From Silene latifolia (lineage: Eukaryota; Streptophyta; Magnoliopsida; Caryophyllales; Caryophyllaceae), in NCBI RefSeq assembly GCF_048544455.1, contig NC_133534.1, positions 88,007,637-88,071,636 on the forward strand: a DNA stretch of 64,000 nucleotides, given 5' to 3'. Shown here one piece after another: positions 44,939-58,063 of this stretch (position 1 is the first letter of the stretch; every line of letters starts with the position of its first letter). The notes under the pieces were generated by a model. It was not told the origin of the DNA. It was given only the letters and a program-made list of their open reading frames with translations, and made no database searches. The position numbers and the translations under genes were made by a program.

Positions 44939-47900
44939 GACGATCTTGAAACCTGTAACTAATGAACCTAATCAACATAGGGAGTCAAACTAAAATGAAC
45001 CCGGGTAGGAGTTGTAGGAGCTAATGCAAAGGCTTGGGAGATGTCCTAAAGTCGTAAACTAGCCCTACAACTTTGAACCGGTCACTAGAGGGTGTCATGG
45101 GATCGCTATGTGTTTACTAATGTTCTATTGCGTATGTTGGATGATGTGTTGTATAGAAATGTTGGAAAATGATGAACTGGTTATATGATAAAGTGTTGTG
45201 AATAAGCATGTTGCATGATAGTTGGTTTACAATGTTGTTTGGAATTGTTGGAAGGGTATATGAAAATGATGAATGATGTGGTGCAAAAAGGGGAGTAGTT
45301 CATATATGAGAATATGAGATGAATAATGATGTTGCAGGATGGATGATTTATAATGTGGCATAATAGTAACATGTGAATAGGAGTGTTGTGTCGTATACGT
45401 ATTTTTTATTTGCGTAAAGTTGTATAATAAGTTTATGTACTTGTCCACTATTGTTGATATGTATATGTTGTATGAAGTGTGTAGTTGTAATGGATGAATT
45501 GGTTGGAAAACATTAAGTAAGTAATTGCATAGGAATATGAAATTCATGTGTGTAACATGTTTATGTGGGTAGTGGATTTTATAATGATGCTATGTTAGTA
45601 ACATGTGAATGGGGAATTTGGTGTTGTATGTTATACTATAAATTTTGTGTAAAGTTATATAATAAGAGTATGTGGGTAGTACATGATTGATAAGTTGAAT
45701 AATATATGTGCATAGGGATGTTGTTGTTTGGCTTTTGTAGATAGTAAGATGTGGTTTTGGGTACTGGTTTTATGAGTTTTGGATTGGTTTTGTTTGCTTG
45801 GTTGTTGTTTAAGTTGTTTGAAAGTAAAAATCAAATAGTTATGTTGTTCGATTATAAAAAGGTTGTCTTTAAACTGTTATAACATGAGATGTATCTATGA
45901 TTTTGATGTGATTCCAATTGGAGGTGATAGCTTGTCTTTTTACGATTCTAACGATAGCTCAATGCCCAAAATGACCAAGAAACGAGTGAGATATGACCGT
46001 TTTACATAAATTGGACAGTGCTGAGAAATGCGTAGGGTACTAGATCGAGTGGCCCTCACTCGATCGTGTGCACCCCTTGTTACTCGATCGAGTAGCCCTG
46101 GTAATTTGTTATACGTGCTTCTAACCTTAACCTACTCGATCGAGTAGGCTGTACTCGATCTAGTGACCCCTATTTTGAGTCATATGCTTAATTTGTTATA
46201 TGTTTAATTCAAAGGTATTATTTTGCTTCTTTATGCATTGTTTTACATGTGTGTCGATCTTGATGTGTAAGTTACCCAATCTTATGATGTGGTGAGTGGC
46301 ACCTTATGGTGGGTATGAGTTCGGTGGGGAGGACATGAGTTATATGTGGATGCGATGGATAGTGGAAAAAAGAAAAGGAACATTGCTGAGCTGGTTGAGG
46401 CATGGTGCAAGTTTTGCGAGACGTGGTGAGTGATATAATTACGAATTTGAGTGATGTAAAGGTAAGTGTATATGATTAAAGGGTGATGTAAGTGTAAGAA
46501 ACGTGAGAATGAAAAGGTTGAAAGGAAGGATGTGGGTAGTAGCAACTTGAGATGTGTAAGGAACTATAGAGGGAGATGGTTAGGAATCGTGTGGGTTAGG
46601 AATATATGTAGTGAAAGGTCAGTTTAGAAGGATTGAGAAGAGTGGTATATAGTGAACTTAATGGAGACATGTCGCGACGTGGATTTGCAGATAGTGAGTG
46701 AGTTTGGGAATTTGCATTATCAAAAAGTGAAACTAATGTGTGATTTCCTTGGGCAAGTAACGTTATGAAATGAGTTTTGGGATTCTAAAAAAAAAAAGGG
46801 TTGATTGGAGATCAGTGTGAGTCATAGCATGAGGTCGTCTGGACTTATTGTTGATAAGTGTGAGTGACATCATGATAAGAGAAGATCTATATTAAGAAAG
46901 AGTGAGATGATACTGATATGAAATAATGGGATTTGAGTTTTGGAGCAATGAGAAGGTAACCGGAGCACTAAAGAGTTAAGTAGAAGGAATAAGGAGTTAA
47001 ATCATTAATTGGTATTGTTGAGTGTAAAGAGAACAGAAGGATAAAAAGTAAGCTGAGAAAAATGTTGACCGGAGTTATTTGATATAGAAGTAATGAATCG
47101 TCGAGATGTGTGATACTATCATGAGGATTTGAGGTAACTGTTATGTAGGGGTTCCAGGACGACATGTTAATCATGAGTTTGGAGAAATTAAGGAAAGTAA
47201 AAAGCTTGGTGAAGAATTTGCATGATAGGATATCTTGGTGGTGGGTTGGGTGACGATACAATTAAGGATAGTATTAGGAAGAAGTTTGAGGTAAATTTTG
47301 TTGGTGGAATTGATGTCGTTATTTGGAATGCTAACCGAAGATAGGAAATGAACTGTTATATTTAGAGGTGAGTGGAAGATATTTGTTGTACGAGCAGTGG
47401 TGGTATTGTGGTGTTGTCACTAGTGGTTAAGGGTGATGATAGATAAGAAAGATAGCAATTCTAAAGAGGTTGATCTTGTATAGGCCGGATTGATATGTAC
47501 GGTTGTGAGGAAGTATAAGACGTGGTCTTAGGAGGCGGTTTCTATTAGTTGAGTATTAGCTGTATGGTTATATTTGGCAGGGGGTGATGGTTCTGCGAAT
47601 GAGAGAGTATGTTATGAGGGGCATACGAGTTAAGCTCGGGCGAGAGGTAACCTTTATCAAGTGGTAACTTACGTGTTCAGGATTGACTAGTTGGATGTGA
47701 TTACGGGTCTATGATGTGTATAAATGTTTGTGTAAGGTTCTGACCTCACGAGAAATTGTATGGTGTGATAGTTATAAAGTTGTTATTTGAATGTTTTGTG
47801 ATATATGTTGGGTACGGTAAACTAATGGAATGATGTTTAAAAGTGATAGTTTGGGTGATCTAGCATGGCTAGTTATACTTGTATGTGTATTCATGATATA

Positions 47901-48782
47901 TGTTTATTCCGTGAAAAGGTATGGATGATGTTAATGAGATTCTTGTCTATTTATTGCGTATAATATGTTGTGTTGTGATCTAGTAAAGCAGTTTTGAATA
48001 GGTTTTATTGTCCGGAAAGTTATACTGAGTCAGTGTTTATGGGAATTGTATGTGGTTGTGATGTCTATCGGTGTCGTTGTTGTGCCTCGGGTGGTGATCC
48101 GGGCATGGTACTTCGTGTTGTGATGCGGGTATTTTCGTGCTGCGGTGCGGTTGTTGGTGGAGGTGTTGCGATGCCGGCACTGGTTGTGGTGGAGTTGGCG
48201 GGATGATTACGATTCGAGTTTCGAAAGTACATACCAGTTATACATAGATGTTGTTTTGTTTGATGTTGCTTCCTATGAGTTTCAGGTTGTACATATAGAC
48301 GGTTGTTTTGTTTATTGATGTTTCTTACCAGTTTTAGTTTGGGAGTAAGAGTAGAGTATGATATGGAAGATAGTTGTGTATGTTTTCGTTGTTGTCATGG
48401 TATAGTGATATCCTATTGATGGGACACAGTTGCGAGAGGTTGTTGGAGTACTTGTGATGTTCTTTTAGAGGAGGCATTGGTTAACTTAGTAATGGTAAGT
48501 GATTCGTGGAACATGTGTTGTACAGATCTGAAAGCTGTAGGTGGTCCATAATCTTTTGTTGAGACAGTGAGAATAGGGTGTTGGACATTAGTATCATGGT
48601 AAGTTATGGATGAGTCTGTGGTAATAAAAGGGAGAACTTGAGGACCTAGTGTGATTGTGTGTAATATTTGTGGATCGTGAGTTCTGAGTATGGAGATGGG
48701 TGCATGTATAGAGGATTATGTCGTTTTGGCGGTAATAGGGAACAGTTGAAGTTTTGGTTAAGCTAAAGATTTTGTGGTATAG
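44939..48782 (+). other. C-poor non-coding internal region
   Basis: No convincing ORF. The + strand is rich in G, T and A and conspicuously poor in C, especially 45120-45800 and 46280-47300. It holds five ACTCGATCGAGT-type palindromes at 46039-46163 (46082 and 46134 perfect; 46039, 46058 and 46152 with one change). 48783-48787 is the GTTAG duplication of the Athila-like insertion. Confidence 0.65.
46039..46163. repeat. ACTCGATCGAGT cluster in the internal region
   Basis: Five copies in 125 bases, two of them perfect palindromes. It is separate from the LTR cluster and about 1.1 kb after the primer site. Confidence 0.8.
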
Positions 48783-48787
48783 GTTAG

Positions 48788-50505
48788 TTGTCGGACCATC
48801 TCGGGCTATGTTTCGGTTACTTGTCGTTAGGAGGACCTAGACCAAAACAATATTTATATCTCCACAAACAACTCTACTATTAGTAAAGAGGTAAGTAAAG
48901 GTCGGATCCCAAAGGACGGGTATTGAAGTAAGATTTTCGACTGCAAGTAGCGGTGTCACAATTTGGGGTTTGAAGTAGAAGATCAATAAACTAAATTGCA
49001 ATAAAAGTAAACAAGCAAGATGATTAAAAAGGGATGTAAACAATTGATAAAAAGCACTAGGGTGTCATGGGGTCATAGGGGATTCATGGGAATTGATCAT
49101 ACAAACATATTCTCAAATTATAAGCAAGCAATTATTGTTGTGATGGATCGAGTTGGTTTATATCTTACAATCCTAGGAAGGTTTGGGTCCCGGAGCCGAA
49201 TCGATTAGATTGTACAACACCTACAAGTCGACTTAATCCTCCCTACTCAACTATATGCATGGTCTAATGAGACTCGAGTTGGTTTATGTCTAACAAGTCT
49301 CATTGAAAAGGTAAGTGATGGGTAAAAATGCAAGGATTCATAGGCTCGCATTTCATCAAACATAACATGTGCATAAGTTGAGATCACAACAAGCAAGCAA
49401 ATAAATTATGAAAACTTATTAAATTAAGCATGAATCATCCCCCGTGTTGGTTTCCCCGAATTACCCATTAACCCTAGTTAAAGAAACTACTCACTCATCA
49501 TCATGGTAATCATGCTAGCAAGGTTGTCAAATATACCAACAAAGCAAAACATGATGAACAAATGAAGACGATTAACAATAATTAAAAAGGGATTAAGAGA
49601 ATTATACCTACTAATGATTCCAATAATAAAGCACAGAATAATAGAAGTACTTGATAAATGATTGGAAGGATGTCAGTCTCCCAATAATAACCCAAATAAT
49701 CTTCAATTACCCAAAATAAAATATGAACAAAAGAGAGATTAAGGAAATGAGATTTGTATTAAGACTTGATTAAAAGTTGATTACAAGATTAAGAAGAGAT
49801 TAGAATGATATAAACTACACTAGAGATTGATAAGAAGAACATGATTATCTAATTAGACTAATGGGGTATTTATAGTGGGGATTAGGTACACAAATTAGGG
49901 TTTACTAAGGGCTTAAATGACGATTAAGTCCTTGAGGAATCGCTCCTCTCAAAAGAGATGCCGGTCTCCTTTTTGCCGGTCTTTCCGAAATATGCGCATC
50001 CTTCATAGAACAAGAAGAAAACGAAAGTTGCTGTAACACAATCCGAGCGTCCAAGGCATCGAGACGAGCGGATTGCCTGGCTGCTGGACAAGCGGATTCC
50101 TTGGCCGGATGCTCGGATTCTGGCCGTCTTGGACGAGCGTCCCGAGGGTCAAGCCGCTCGGAATCTGGGTCAGATTTCTTCTTTTCTTTCTCCTTCTTCC
50201 AACAATACTCGGGGATCTTGTCGGAGATGCAAGGATCTTTCCTCATCATTGCCCATCTACTATAATATGTACAAAGGCCTTCTAGTCTCGTCTTCTCTTT
50301 GATGCTTGGTCATTGAATTCAATCAGTTTAGCTCTATTTTGCCATGAAAATGCATGGTTTGCACTCCTTTTCTACCAAGGGAACAAAACCTCAAAGAATA
50401 TGCAAAACAAAGGACTAAAGATAGTAAATGACCTAAATATGCACTAAAAAGCATGGGAACAAGGCTAATTCGGGGACTAAATATGCTCAAATAATGGTCA
50501 CATCA
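48788..50505 (-). repeat. 3' LTR of Athila-like element 2
   Basis: Reads TGATGTGACC to GGTCCGACAA on the - strand. TATA box TATAAATA at 49868-49875. A GC-rich array of GAGCG/GCTCG motifs at 50040-50170 lies upstream of it. - strand ORFs through this array are translations of the repeat. Confidence 0.9.
50040..50170. promoter_or_regulatory. GACGAGCGGATTC-type array upstream of the LTR TATA box
   Basis: Units such as ATCCGAGCGTCC, GACGAGCGGATT, GCTCGGATTC and GACGAGCGTCC in direct and inverted order. The array ends about 165 bases upstream of TATAAATA in transcription order. It is repeated in the other LTR at 59325-59455 and in the spacer at 54410-54790. GC-rich against an AT-rich background. 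Confidence 0.6.
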
Positions 50506-50522
50506 AACATCCCCAAACCGAA
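50506..50522 (-). other. Polypurine tract of Athila-like element 2
   Basis: GGTTTGGGGATGTT on the - strand directly before TGATGTGACC, preceded by GGACGAGCAAAGGTTC, as in element 1. Confidence 0.75.
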
Positions 50523-52469
50523 CCTTTGCTCGTCCCGAGTAAAGAGGTGACAAAAACTAGGACCGTTATTTAAACTAACCTAATAGCATAGCCGATATGA
50601 GACAATTAGCGGGTCTCACTCCGCCCCTTCAACTCACAACAAGACAACCATGAGGTAGGATTCCTTCTTGCAAGGCAAGGTGGGTCTTGCCAAAATGGCG
50701 ACACATCCAAACATTAAAGCACGAAATCAAGTAATGGATGCATCTACAAAAGAATAGCCACTTTCCTCATCTAAGTGGCGGAAATTATCTAAAGGGGAAG
50801 CAACTCAAGGGTACACACTCCTTCATAGATGCAATTTCTTCAAACTACTAAGCCTAGAAGGATACCAATAAATCACCTCCAAATTGTGTCAAGCTAGGGT
50901 ACCTTTGTCCTCAATCGTTAAATGCTTTTGTCAAGAATAGACTCCCTATGGTGTTAGAAACACTGGAGGATCGCGGAATTCCCCATCTTGCCTAGACAAG
51001 AAGAAGGGTCGTCCCCTCTCTACCATGCACAAAAATGGATACGGTGGATAAAGAGATCGATAGATATTTGAGTTTCATTTGGGAGTTTGCTTTGTTGTTG
51101 TTTCCCCCCCCCCATAACATTTGAGAACACTTTATTTTTGCCATTTCTTTTGATTTTTGGCATTTCAACACTTGATAACTTTTCAAACATTTTCAAAGTC
51201 ACCCCAATTAGTAACGAGGGTGCCTTATATTTGAAGCATAGGAGTTTTTATTTTTGTTACTCCTCTTTTCTTTTGATGCAATTTGAAAACTTTTTTTTTC
51301 GTTTCTTTTCTTGAACTCAAATTTTTGAACAATTTCTTTTTGTGCCCATTCCCTTTAATGACAAAATGTATGGTAGAACATGGATGAATGATGGTTGCAT
51401 GGTTTCAAGGGTCACCGTGGAATAAGCGAAAGCCAAGGAGTTATCACACCACAAGGTACTCTTGACTAGGCCTTAATCCATGGGTCAAAGGATACTAGCA
51501 TGACACATCCTAGGGTGTTTTACAAGTATTCTAACAAACAAAGTCTTAAAAAGAAAAAGCATCTACTAGGGCCTATATACACTTGTCAAGCTTCCCAAGT
51601 AGACGGTTTCACAAAATTTTTCTAACATGCAAATTACATGCCATGATGCAACTAACATATATACAACCTAATGCATATGATTCTACCAACTAATATGCCA
51701 AATAATCTAAATGTAAGTCCTAAATTCACATTTTTTATACCGCATCCATCAAAATAAAGCCACATAGTCATTAACATAAAGAGGAAAAAGGAGATTGGAA
51801 AGATCATACCATGCGGTCATCAATATCCTCATGTCTCGGATGTGGCGTAGTCGATCAATGTGAACAAGGATAGACAAACATAATATATACAAAACAATAT
51901 ATACAAGACTACACTACAATGGAAATGAACATGTTTTTGGATTTTTCAATTTTTCAATTTTTTTGATTTTTCGAAGTTTTTTGATTTTTTTTTTGGATTT
52001 TTGAATAAAAGTCGAGTTAGAGTTTCCCATCCCCACACTAGTATGGGCATTGTCCTCAATGGCCAATACGATAGGAAATTATGCAAGCATGATGCATGAT
52101 TTCTAAACAAAATGCAAGCTATACTAGGCTACACTACATGATGCATGGGTTTTTGTTATGGCGGAGAGCGTAATTTAGATTACCTCCCGATGCATATGCA
52201 TGTACTTCCCTAAACCAATATAGACATTATTTCTAATGTCTTAAATTTCGGGGTAGTTCATGCACACGGAATGCAATGCATGAAACTACAAATTGTCATT
52301 TTTGATTTTTCATGTGGGAACAATAAAAAGAACACCTTAATGGAGCCAATGTGCTAGTCCTCCATGTTGCTATGACTCCTCAATACTATGATCACGATAA
52401 AATAAAGAAAATAAAAGAAGTAGACAAACCATAAGAGTGTTGGAGCCTCCAAGGTTTGCTAATCCTCCA
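50523..52469 (-). other. 3' untranslated region of Athila-like element 2
   Basis: Non-coding. Contains a T-rich low-complexity patch (51940-52010; purine-rich on the transcribed sense) and a C run at 51106-51113. No gene is supported. Confidence 0.65.
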
Positions 52470-54077
52470 TCATATCATCATTATCATCATTTTCCTCCAT
52501 AGAAGTGGAATCATCTCCACTCCCGCTTTCACTTCCTTGATCTTCCTCACTTTTTCTCCTTCCTCATCTTGATCGTCTTCTTCTTCAACATTCTCTTGAA
52601 CCTCTTGATCTTCACCTACCTCTTCATCACCACCCTCATCATCGACAACTTCATCATCAACATCCTCCTCTCCACCCGGTCTTTCACCACTAGATGTGCT
52701 TGGAAATAAAACCTCCCGATCCGCCCAACTAGGCAAAGGACATGATGGATCAAGTAGTCCTTGCCTAGCTAAATGAAGGAGGAGCGGATATTGGGCCTTT
52801 TAGGCATCCACTCGATCATTATTGGCTTGTTGGTGCATTTCTCTCATGAGTACGGTCAAGTAATCATTTCCTACTTCAACATCCTTGGGTTTGAACTCTT
52901 GATATTAGAATGGGTAGGGTGGTGTGACAATGGAGGAGGATGGCTCTTCAATCTCGCCTCTTTGTTCATGAATGATATACTCGGCATCCTTGGATAGCGG
53001 AAGAAGGTAGTTTGTTCGGTGAACACTCAATCGGCAAATCTTTAAAGGCAAGGTGAAGGATCTAACTTCATTGGTTAGCCACCCATAGTTGGTGTCAAGA
53101 GAATCATGCTTGACCCACTTAAACTTGTTAATCATGGCGTCCATATCAATGAGATGACCTCCTTTGAGCGCCACATAAGTTTTGTCTTTGTTGAAATTTG
53201 GGTCAAAGTGCTTGGCCAAAAAGGTAACTAGTCCTCCATTCACAATAAAAGCGGTGCCCTCTTTACCACAATCGACATTAAGCCATCTTTCAACCAAAAG
53301 TCTTAGAGCATTATATGGCTTAGTAAATTTCCTTCCTATGTTCAAATCCGATTCAAGAAGAACAAAATCGAGCTTGGTAAGATGATTAGTGCCATTTCTT
53401 GCTATCATTGTATTTCCAATGACCTTGTGCCACACTCTAATGCCCGGATGGTGGACTAATAGAGCACTACAAGCATGAAAGCTAACAAATTTCTTTCCGG
53501 AAATTGCCTCCCAATGAGGAGCGAGGTCATACTTTTCGGGGATCTTGTGATAGTACGGGGCATCACTAAGGCCTAATATCTTACTCAAAACATCAAAGGT
53601 GATGCGTCTATTCACATTTGCAAGACGAAACTCGATGTATTCTCTAGTCTCCACCTTAGTAACTTTCAATGAACTTATGAATTCCAAGGTGAGGGAGGGG
53701 TATGTCAATTCTCTCATGATAAACAATTTACCCAATCCCATGGCCTCAAAGAAAGCTTTGGTTTGTTCAAGAACACCCAACTTTGTCAAGGAATTTTCAC
53801 AAATAAATTTTGTAGGCATAATGGTCTTCTTAGCAAAATGGACAAATTTATCCCTATGAGAATCGGAAGTGAAAATTACCTCCGGATAGTCGGATAATTG
53901 AGCAATAACTGGCGTTGTTGATGTTGTTGCTTCCATCGGGGGATCTTGTTGTTGAATTTCTAAATTTGCAGTAGAATCTACCAAAGCCTTTGAAGCTTTC
54001 TTTGCTTGAAGAAGTTGTTGCCTTTTTTAGAGTGTCTTTGCTTTGAGTGCCTTTGTTGCTCCTTTAGTTCTTGCCAT
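52470..54077 (-). pseudogene. ATHILA ORF-1-type protein, element 2
   Basis: The frame begins at ATG 54077 (MARTKGATKALKAKTL), with a stop at 54027-54029, then runs open for about 360 codons. The ORF-1 domain has YPEVIFTSDSHRDKFVHF, IMPTKFICENSLTKLG, FRLANVNRRITFDVLSKILG, VSFHACSALLVHHPG and a final stretch before a stop at 52905. The same frame continues past a second stop near 52803 into an acidic tail (DDEVVDDEGGDEEVGEDQ) ending at 52470. Only three stops and no frameshift, so it is better kept than the ORF-1 of element 1. Function is not established. Confidence 0.8.
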
Positions 54078-54409
54078 TGTTGATAACACCAAAGAAAGAT
54101 TGAAATCTCCAATTTCTAGCTATGCCCAAATCGATTCAAGATGAAAGGATGTTGCTTTGTATCTCAAAAATCGATTCAAAAGTTGAAGATTTTGGTGTTT
54201 GAATCAATTGATTTTGTAAAAAGAGTGATTAATTTTTGTTGTGAGGAAGTTTATATTTTATTTTGTTGAATTTGGTTGAGGAAATCTTGTTTTTAGTGAT
54301 GGAGAGAATGAGGGTTTTGGGGTTTATGGGTAGTGTTTGAATGTTGAAAGAATGAAATGAATGAGGGAAGGGGGTTTAAAATACCCATAATTTTCAAAGC
54401 AGCAGGGGA

Positions 54410-54790
54410 AGACGGGCGGCTGGGGGCACAGGACGCTCGGATTCTGCATAAATAAACTTCAGGAAAACTCGCTACAAGACGAGCGTCTTTCAGGGAAGAC
54501 GAGCGGATTCTCCAATGTGGGACGAGCGTCTTTTCTTAAAGACGAGCGGATTCTGTTACAGGAACTTTTCTCAAAGTGTTGCAGCAAAAAGACGAGCGGA
54601 TTCTCCTTAAGATGGGTGTCCAGAATCAGACGAGCGTCTTCTCAGGTGGGACGCTCGGATTCTGTTACAGACCAAATTTTTGACTTTTGCAGCTCAACCG
54701 GACGAATGGATTCTTCCTCAGACGCTCGGATTCCTGCAAGACGAGCGGATTACCAATTAAGCCGCTCCGATTCTTCTTGGACAACACGGA
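54410..54790. repeat. GACGAGCGGATTC-type array in the spacer before ORF-1
   Basis: A dozen or more units: GACGAGCGGATTCT, GACGAGCGTCTT, GACGCTCGGATTCT and inverted forms, 25-50 bases apart. It lies between the protease end (55280) and ORF-1 (54077), the same place as the palindrome array of element 1. The motif itself is different. Confidence 0.8.
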
Positions 54791-55279
54791 TTCAGGTCCA
54801 TCCGTGCACTGAATAACCCGTTTCATTTCCATTCTTCAAATCTCGTGTCCTTCATTGTAAGGGCACTACAAAGGCATGAATAGCCTAAGAAATTGCTATC
54901 CCCACACTGAGCTAAAGCACTACACATCAATAAAATCATTAGTCCCTCCCTCACTTCTCTCAAAAATGATGAATATCTTGATCAAGGCTCAAAAATATAA
55001 ATCCAAAAATGACAAAAATGCAATGTAAAAATTAAAATGCAAGTTAGGGAGTTAGAATATTTATAAATGGTGGTTTGGAGAGGACTCCACCAAACTCTCA
55101 TCCTTAGTGAGATGTCATGAGGGCATGTTCAAGGTGTTGTTGATGTTACTCAACACCTTGAAGAAGTAGTCGAAAGCTTGTTCATTGTCATGATAAAGAT
55201 CGTCAATAGATCTTTGCACTTGTTGTTCTCCATGATGGTCTTGGTTCATAGCATTACCGATGTAGGGGTTGAATATCCC

Positions 55280-57921
55280 TTAGAGCTCATCATCCCAAAG
55301 ACCGCAAACTTCGTCTACATGATCATTAAAAATCTCTTGAGTTGATAGAGACAACTCTCCCTCTTTCTTGTTTTGGCCAATGAGGCCATCCTCTTCACTT
55401 GTCATGGGTGAGCTTTTCAAGCTCTCTTTGTTGCTATTCTCTTGCTCTTTTGATGGAGCATCATCAACTTTCTTCTTCCATTGAAATTCCGACTTCTTTC
55501 TTTCATCCTTCCGGCTATAGTGATCAACCATAAAGCATGGTTCATGCAAACGGGGAGCTCTCATGGTCTTGTCAAGATTGAAAGTTATGCTCTCGTCTCC
55601 CACTTCTAGAGTAAGAACTCCGTGCTTTACATCTATCACCGCACCCGCGGTGTGCAAGAAAGGTCTACCTAGAATGATCGGAATATTGGAGTCTTCTTCC
55701 TTGTCAACAATGACAAAGTCCACCGGGATGAAAAATTTCCCAACTCTTACGGGAACATCTTCCCATATCCCTAACGGTGTCTTCGTTGATCTATCGGCCA
55801 TTTAGAGTGTGATGTTGGTACATTTAAGCTCTCCCATCCGTAACCTTTTACTCACCGAATATGGCATAACACTCACACTAGCCCCTAGATCACATAAGGC
55901 CGTCTTAATCGTGGTGTCGCCAATGGTACACGGTATTGAGAAGCTTCCCGGATCTTTAAGTTTCGGAGGTGAACTCCCTTGAAGGATTGCACTACTCACC
56001 TTAGTGAAGGCGATAGTTTCAAGCTTCCGGATTGACTTCTTTTTCGTAAGGATGTCCTTCATGTACTTTGCATAGGCCGACACGTGATTGATTAATTCCG
56101 TAAAAGGAATCGAGGCTTCCAAGTTCTTGACAATTTCCATGAATTTCCCAAGTTGGTCATCAAATTTGGGCTTAGCTTGACGACTTGGAAAAGGAAGTCT
56201 AATCACAATGGGCACCTTCTCCTTGGCCTTTTCTTGACTTTTCTTGGAAACTTCTACTTTTGTTGGTTCTCCTTCCTTGGAGTTTTGCACAACTTCTTCT
56301 TTATCACTAGCTTCCACAATTTCATCCTAAACTTACTTCTTTGGTCCTTCATATCTCGTTCCACTCCTCAAGTGAATGGCACTAACCGTTTCATGTCTCG
56401 GGGGATTACTTTGAGGTGGTAATTGCCCCTTTTGTCTTTGTGAGCTTGAAGATGCTAGTTGAGTCAATTGGGTTTCCAACATTTTGGTGTTGTCTAGGAT
56501 GTTGTTGATGGTGATTTTCTTTGCTTGACTATTCTTTTGCATTTGAGTGAAAAACTCTTGTTGATTCTTTTGCATTTAAAGGACCTCTTTTTGAACATCA
56601 AAACCTTGGTCATTTTGTTGATTGTATGGAGTTTTGTTTTGATAACCTTGATTTTGGTTGAAAAAGAGTCTTTGGTTTTGGTTTCTCATGGGAGGTGGGG
56701 TGTATGTTGGTTGAGGGTTTTGAACATTTTGGCTTTTGTATGAGAAATTTGGGTGGAATTTGGTGTTTTCATTGTAATAATTAGAATAAGGGGTACCACT
56801 CTTGTATGCTTGAAAAGAATTCACTTGTTCATTTGTTCCCCTACATTCACTTTGGTCATGTCCCAAAGTTCCATAATTCTCACATATCCCACTTGGGATT
56901 GATGAAGATGCCGTCATGGCATTGACATGTTGCTTTGGTGATTTTGAGGCTTCTTCAAGTCTAGCCATAGCTTTCTCAAACTTCAAGTTGATGGTATCAA
57001 TGTGAGCACTAAGTTGAGCACCCAATTGAGTAATAGAGTCCACTTCATGCTTTCCTCCTCTAGTAGCCATGCGAGGTCTACTATATTGTGAGTTATGGAT
57101 CGCCATTTTCTTAATCTTGTTCCAAGTTTGATTATCGTCAACTTCGGTGAACATACCATTCGATCCCATGTTGAGAATGTTTCTTGAGTCTTCATAAAGA
57201 CCGTTCAAAAATTGTTGAACCAAGAACCACTCGCTAAGTCCATGATGAGTACATGAGCGACAAATTTCTTTGAACCGCTCCCAAGCTTCATAAAAATATT
57301 CTTCATCCCTTTTCTTAAAACTCATAATTTGAGCTCTTAGCATGTTAGTCTTTTCCGGAGGGTAGAATTTTTAGTAGAAAGCTTGAGCCAACTTCTTCCA
57401 AGAGTCAATTCCAAGAGTAGCCTTATCAAGGCTCTTCAACCATTATTTTGCGGTGCCGATTAGAGAAAAAGGAAATAAGACCCATCGAATTTGGTCTTGA
57501 GTTACACCGGTTTGTGAAATCGCATCACAATAGTCACAAAAAGTCTCCATGTGAAAATGAGGGTCTTCACTAGGCAACCCCCCAAATTGGCTTCTTTCGA
57601 CTAATTGGATAAATGCGATTTGGCAATGAAGTTTCCGGTTAAGTGTTGTGGCGTGGGAGTCCCATTGGGTAAGTCGTCCTCGGTCGGTACTGAATGTGAT
57701 GAAAATTTAGACATTGTGGGTTGATTTTGTGTTGGATTTTGTGTTGGGTTCTCCTCACCTTCTGTTGCAAAAGGGTTGTCGAACTCGATAGTGTTTGGTT
57801 GAATATCTACAACCTCACCAATACCTCTCATAGTACCTCTAGCAAGTCTTCTATTGTTTGTCAGAGTCCTTTCAATTTCGTGATCAATGGGTAGCAAGTT
57901 ACCTTGTGATCTTCTAGACAT
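55280..57921 (-). pseudogene. Athila-like gag and aspartic protease, element 2
   Basis: ATG at 57921 (MSRRSQGNLLPIDHEIERT). Capsid region: HFHMETFCDYCDAIS, VLFPFSLIGTAK, FYPPEKTNMLRAQI, FYEAWERFKEICRSCTHHG. Knuckle CENYGTLGHDQSEC has Tyr where the second Cys belongs. Linker QLTQLASSSSQRQ, then HLRSGTRYEG. Protease: ALCDLGASVSVMPYSV and IPIILGRPFLHTAGAVIDV. Stops near 57601, 57445, 57373, 56576, 56333 and 55802-55804. From 57343 to 55280 a single frame is kept throughout, broken only by stops. Two stops (56576, 55802) are followed directly by ATG. No polymerase follows. Confidence 0.85.
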
Positions 57922-58039
57922 GCAAAATATCAAACAACTCGAAAATAATTAGAACAAAGCTTGAGGAGTTTTACTTCCCCAAGGCAAAGAAAGACACAAC
58001 TAATAACAATCTAAGAAAATCTAAATCAAGTTAACACCG

Positions 58040-58057
58040 TCCCTGACAACGGCGCCA
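58040..58057 (-). other. Primer-binding site, Asp-tRNA type
   Basis: TGGCGCCGTTGTCAGGGA on the - strand, a few bases after the 5' LTR; closer to the usual Athila form than that of element 1. Confidence 0.85.
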
Positions 58058-58063
58058 TTTTTG

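Noticed and set aside
47994..48206. 70-codon + ORF rich in Val, Gly and Cys
   Set aside because: No homology recognised, and it lies in non-coding C-poor element sequence; likely chance.
49905..50249. 114-codon - strand ORF, repeated at 59188-59532
   Set aside because: Translation of the GAGCG/GCTCG array in the LTR; two copies because there are two LTRs.
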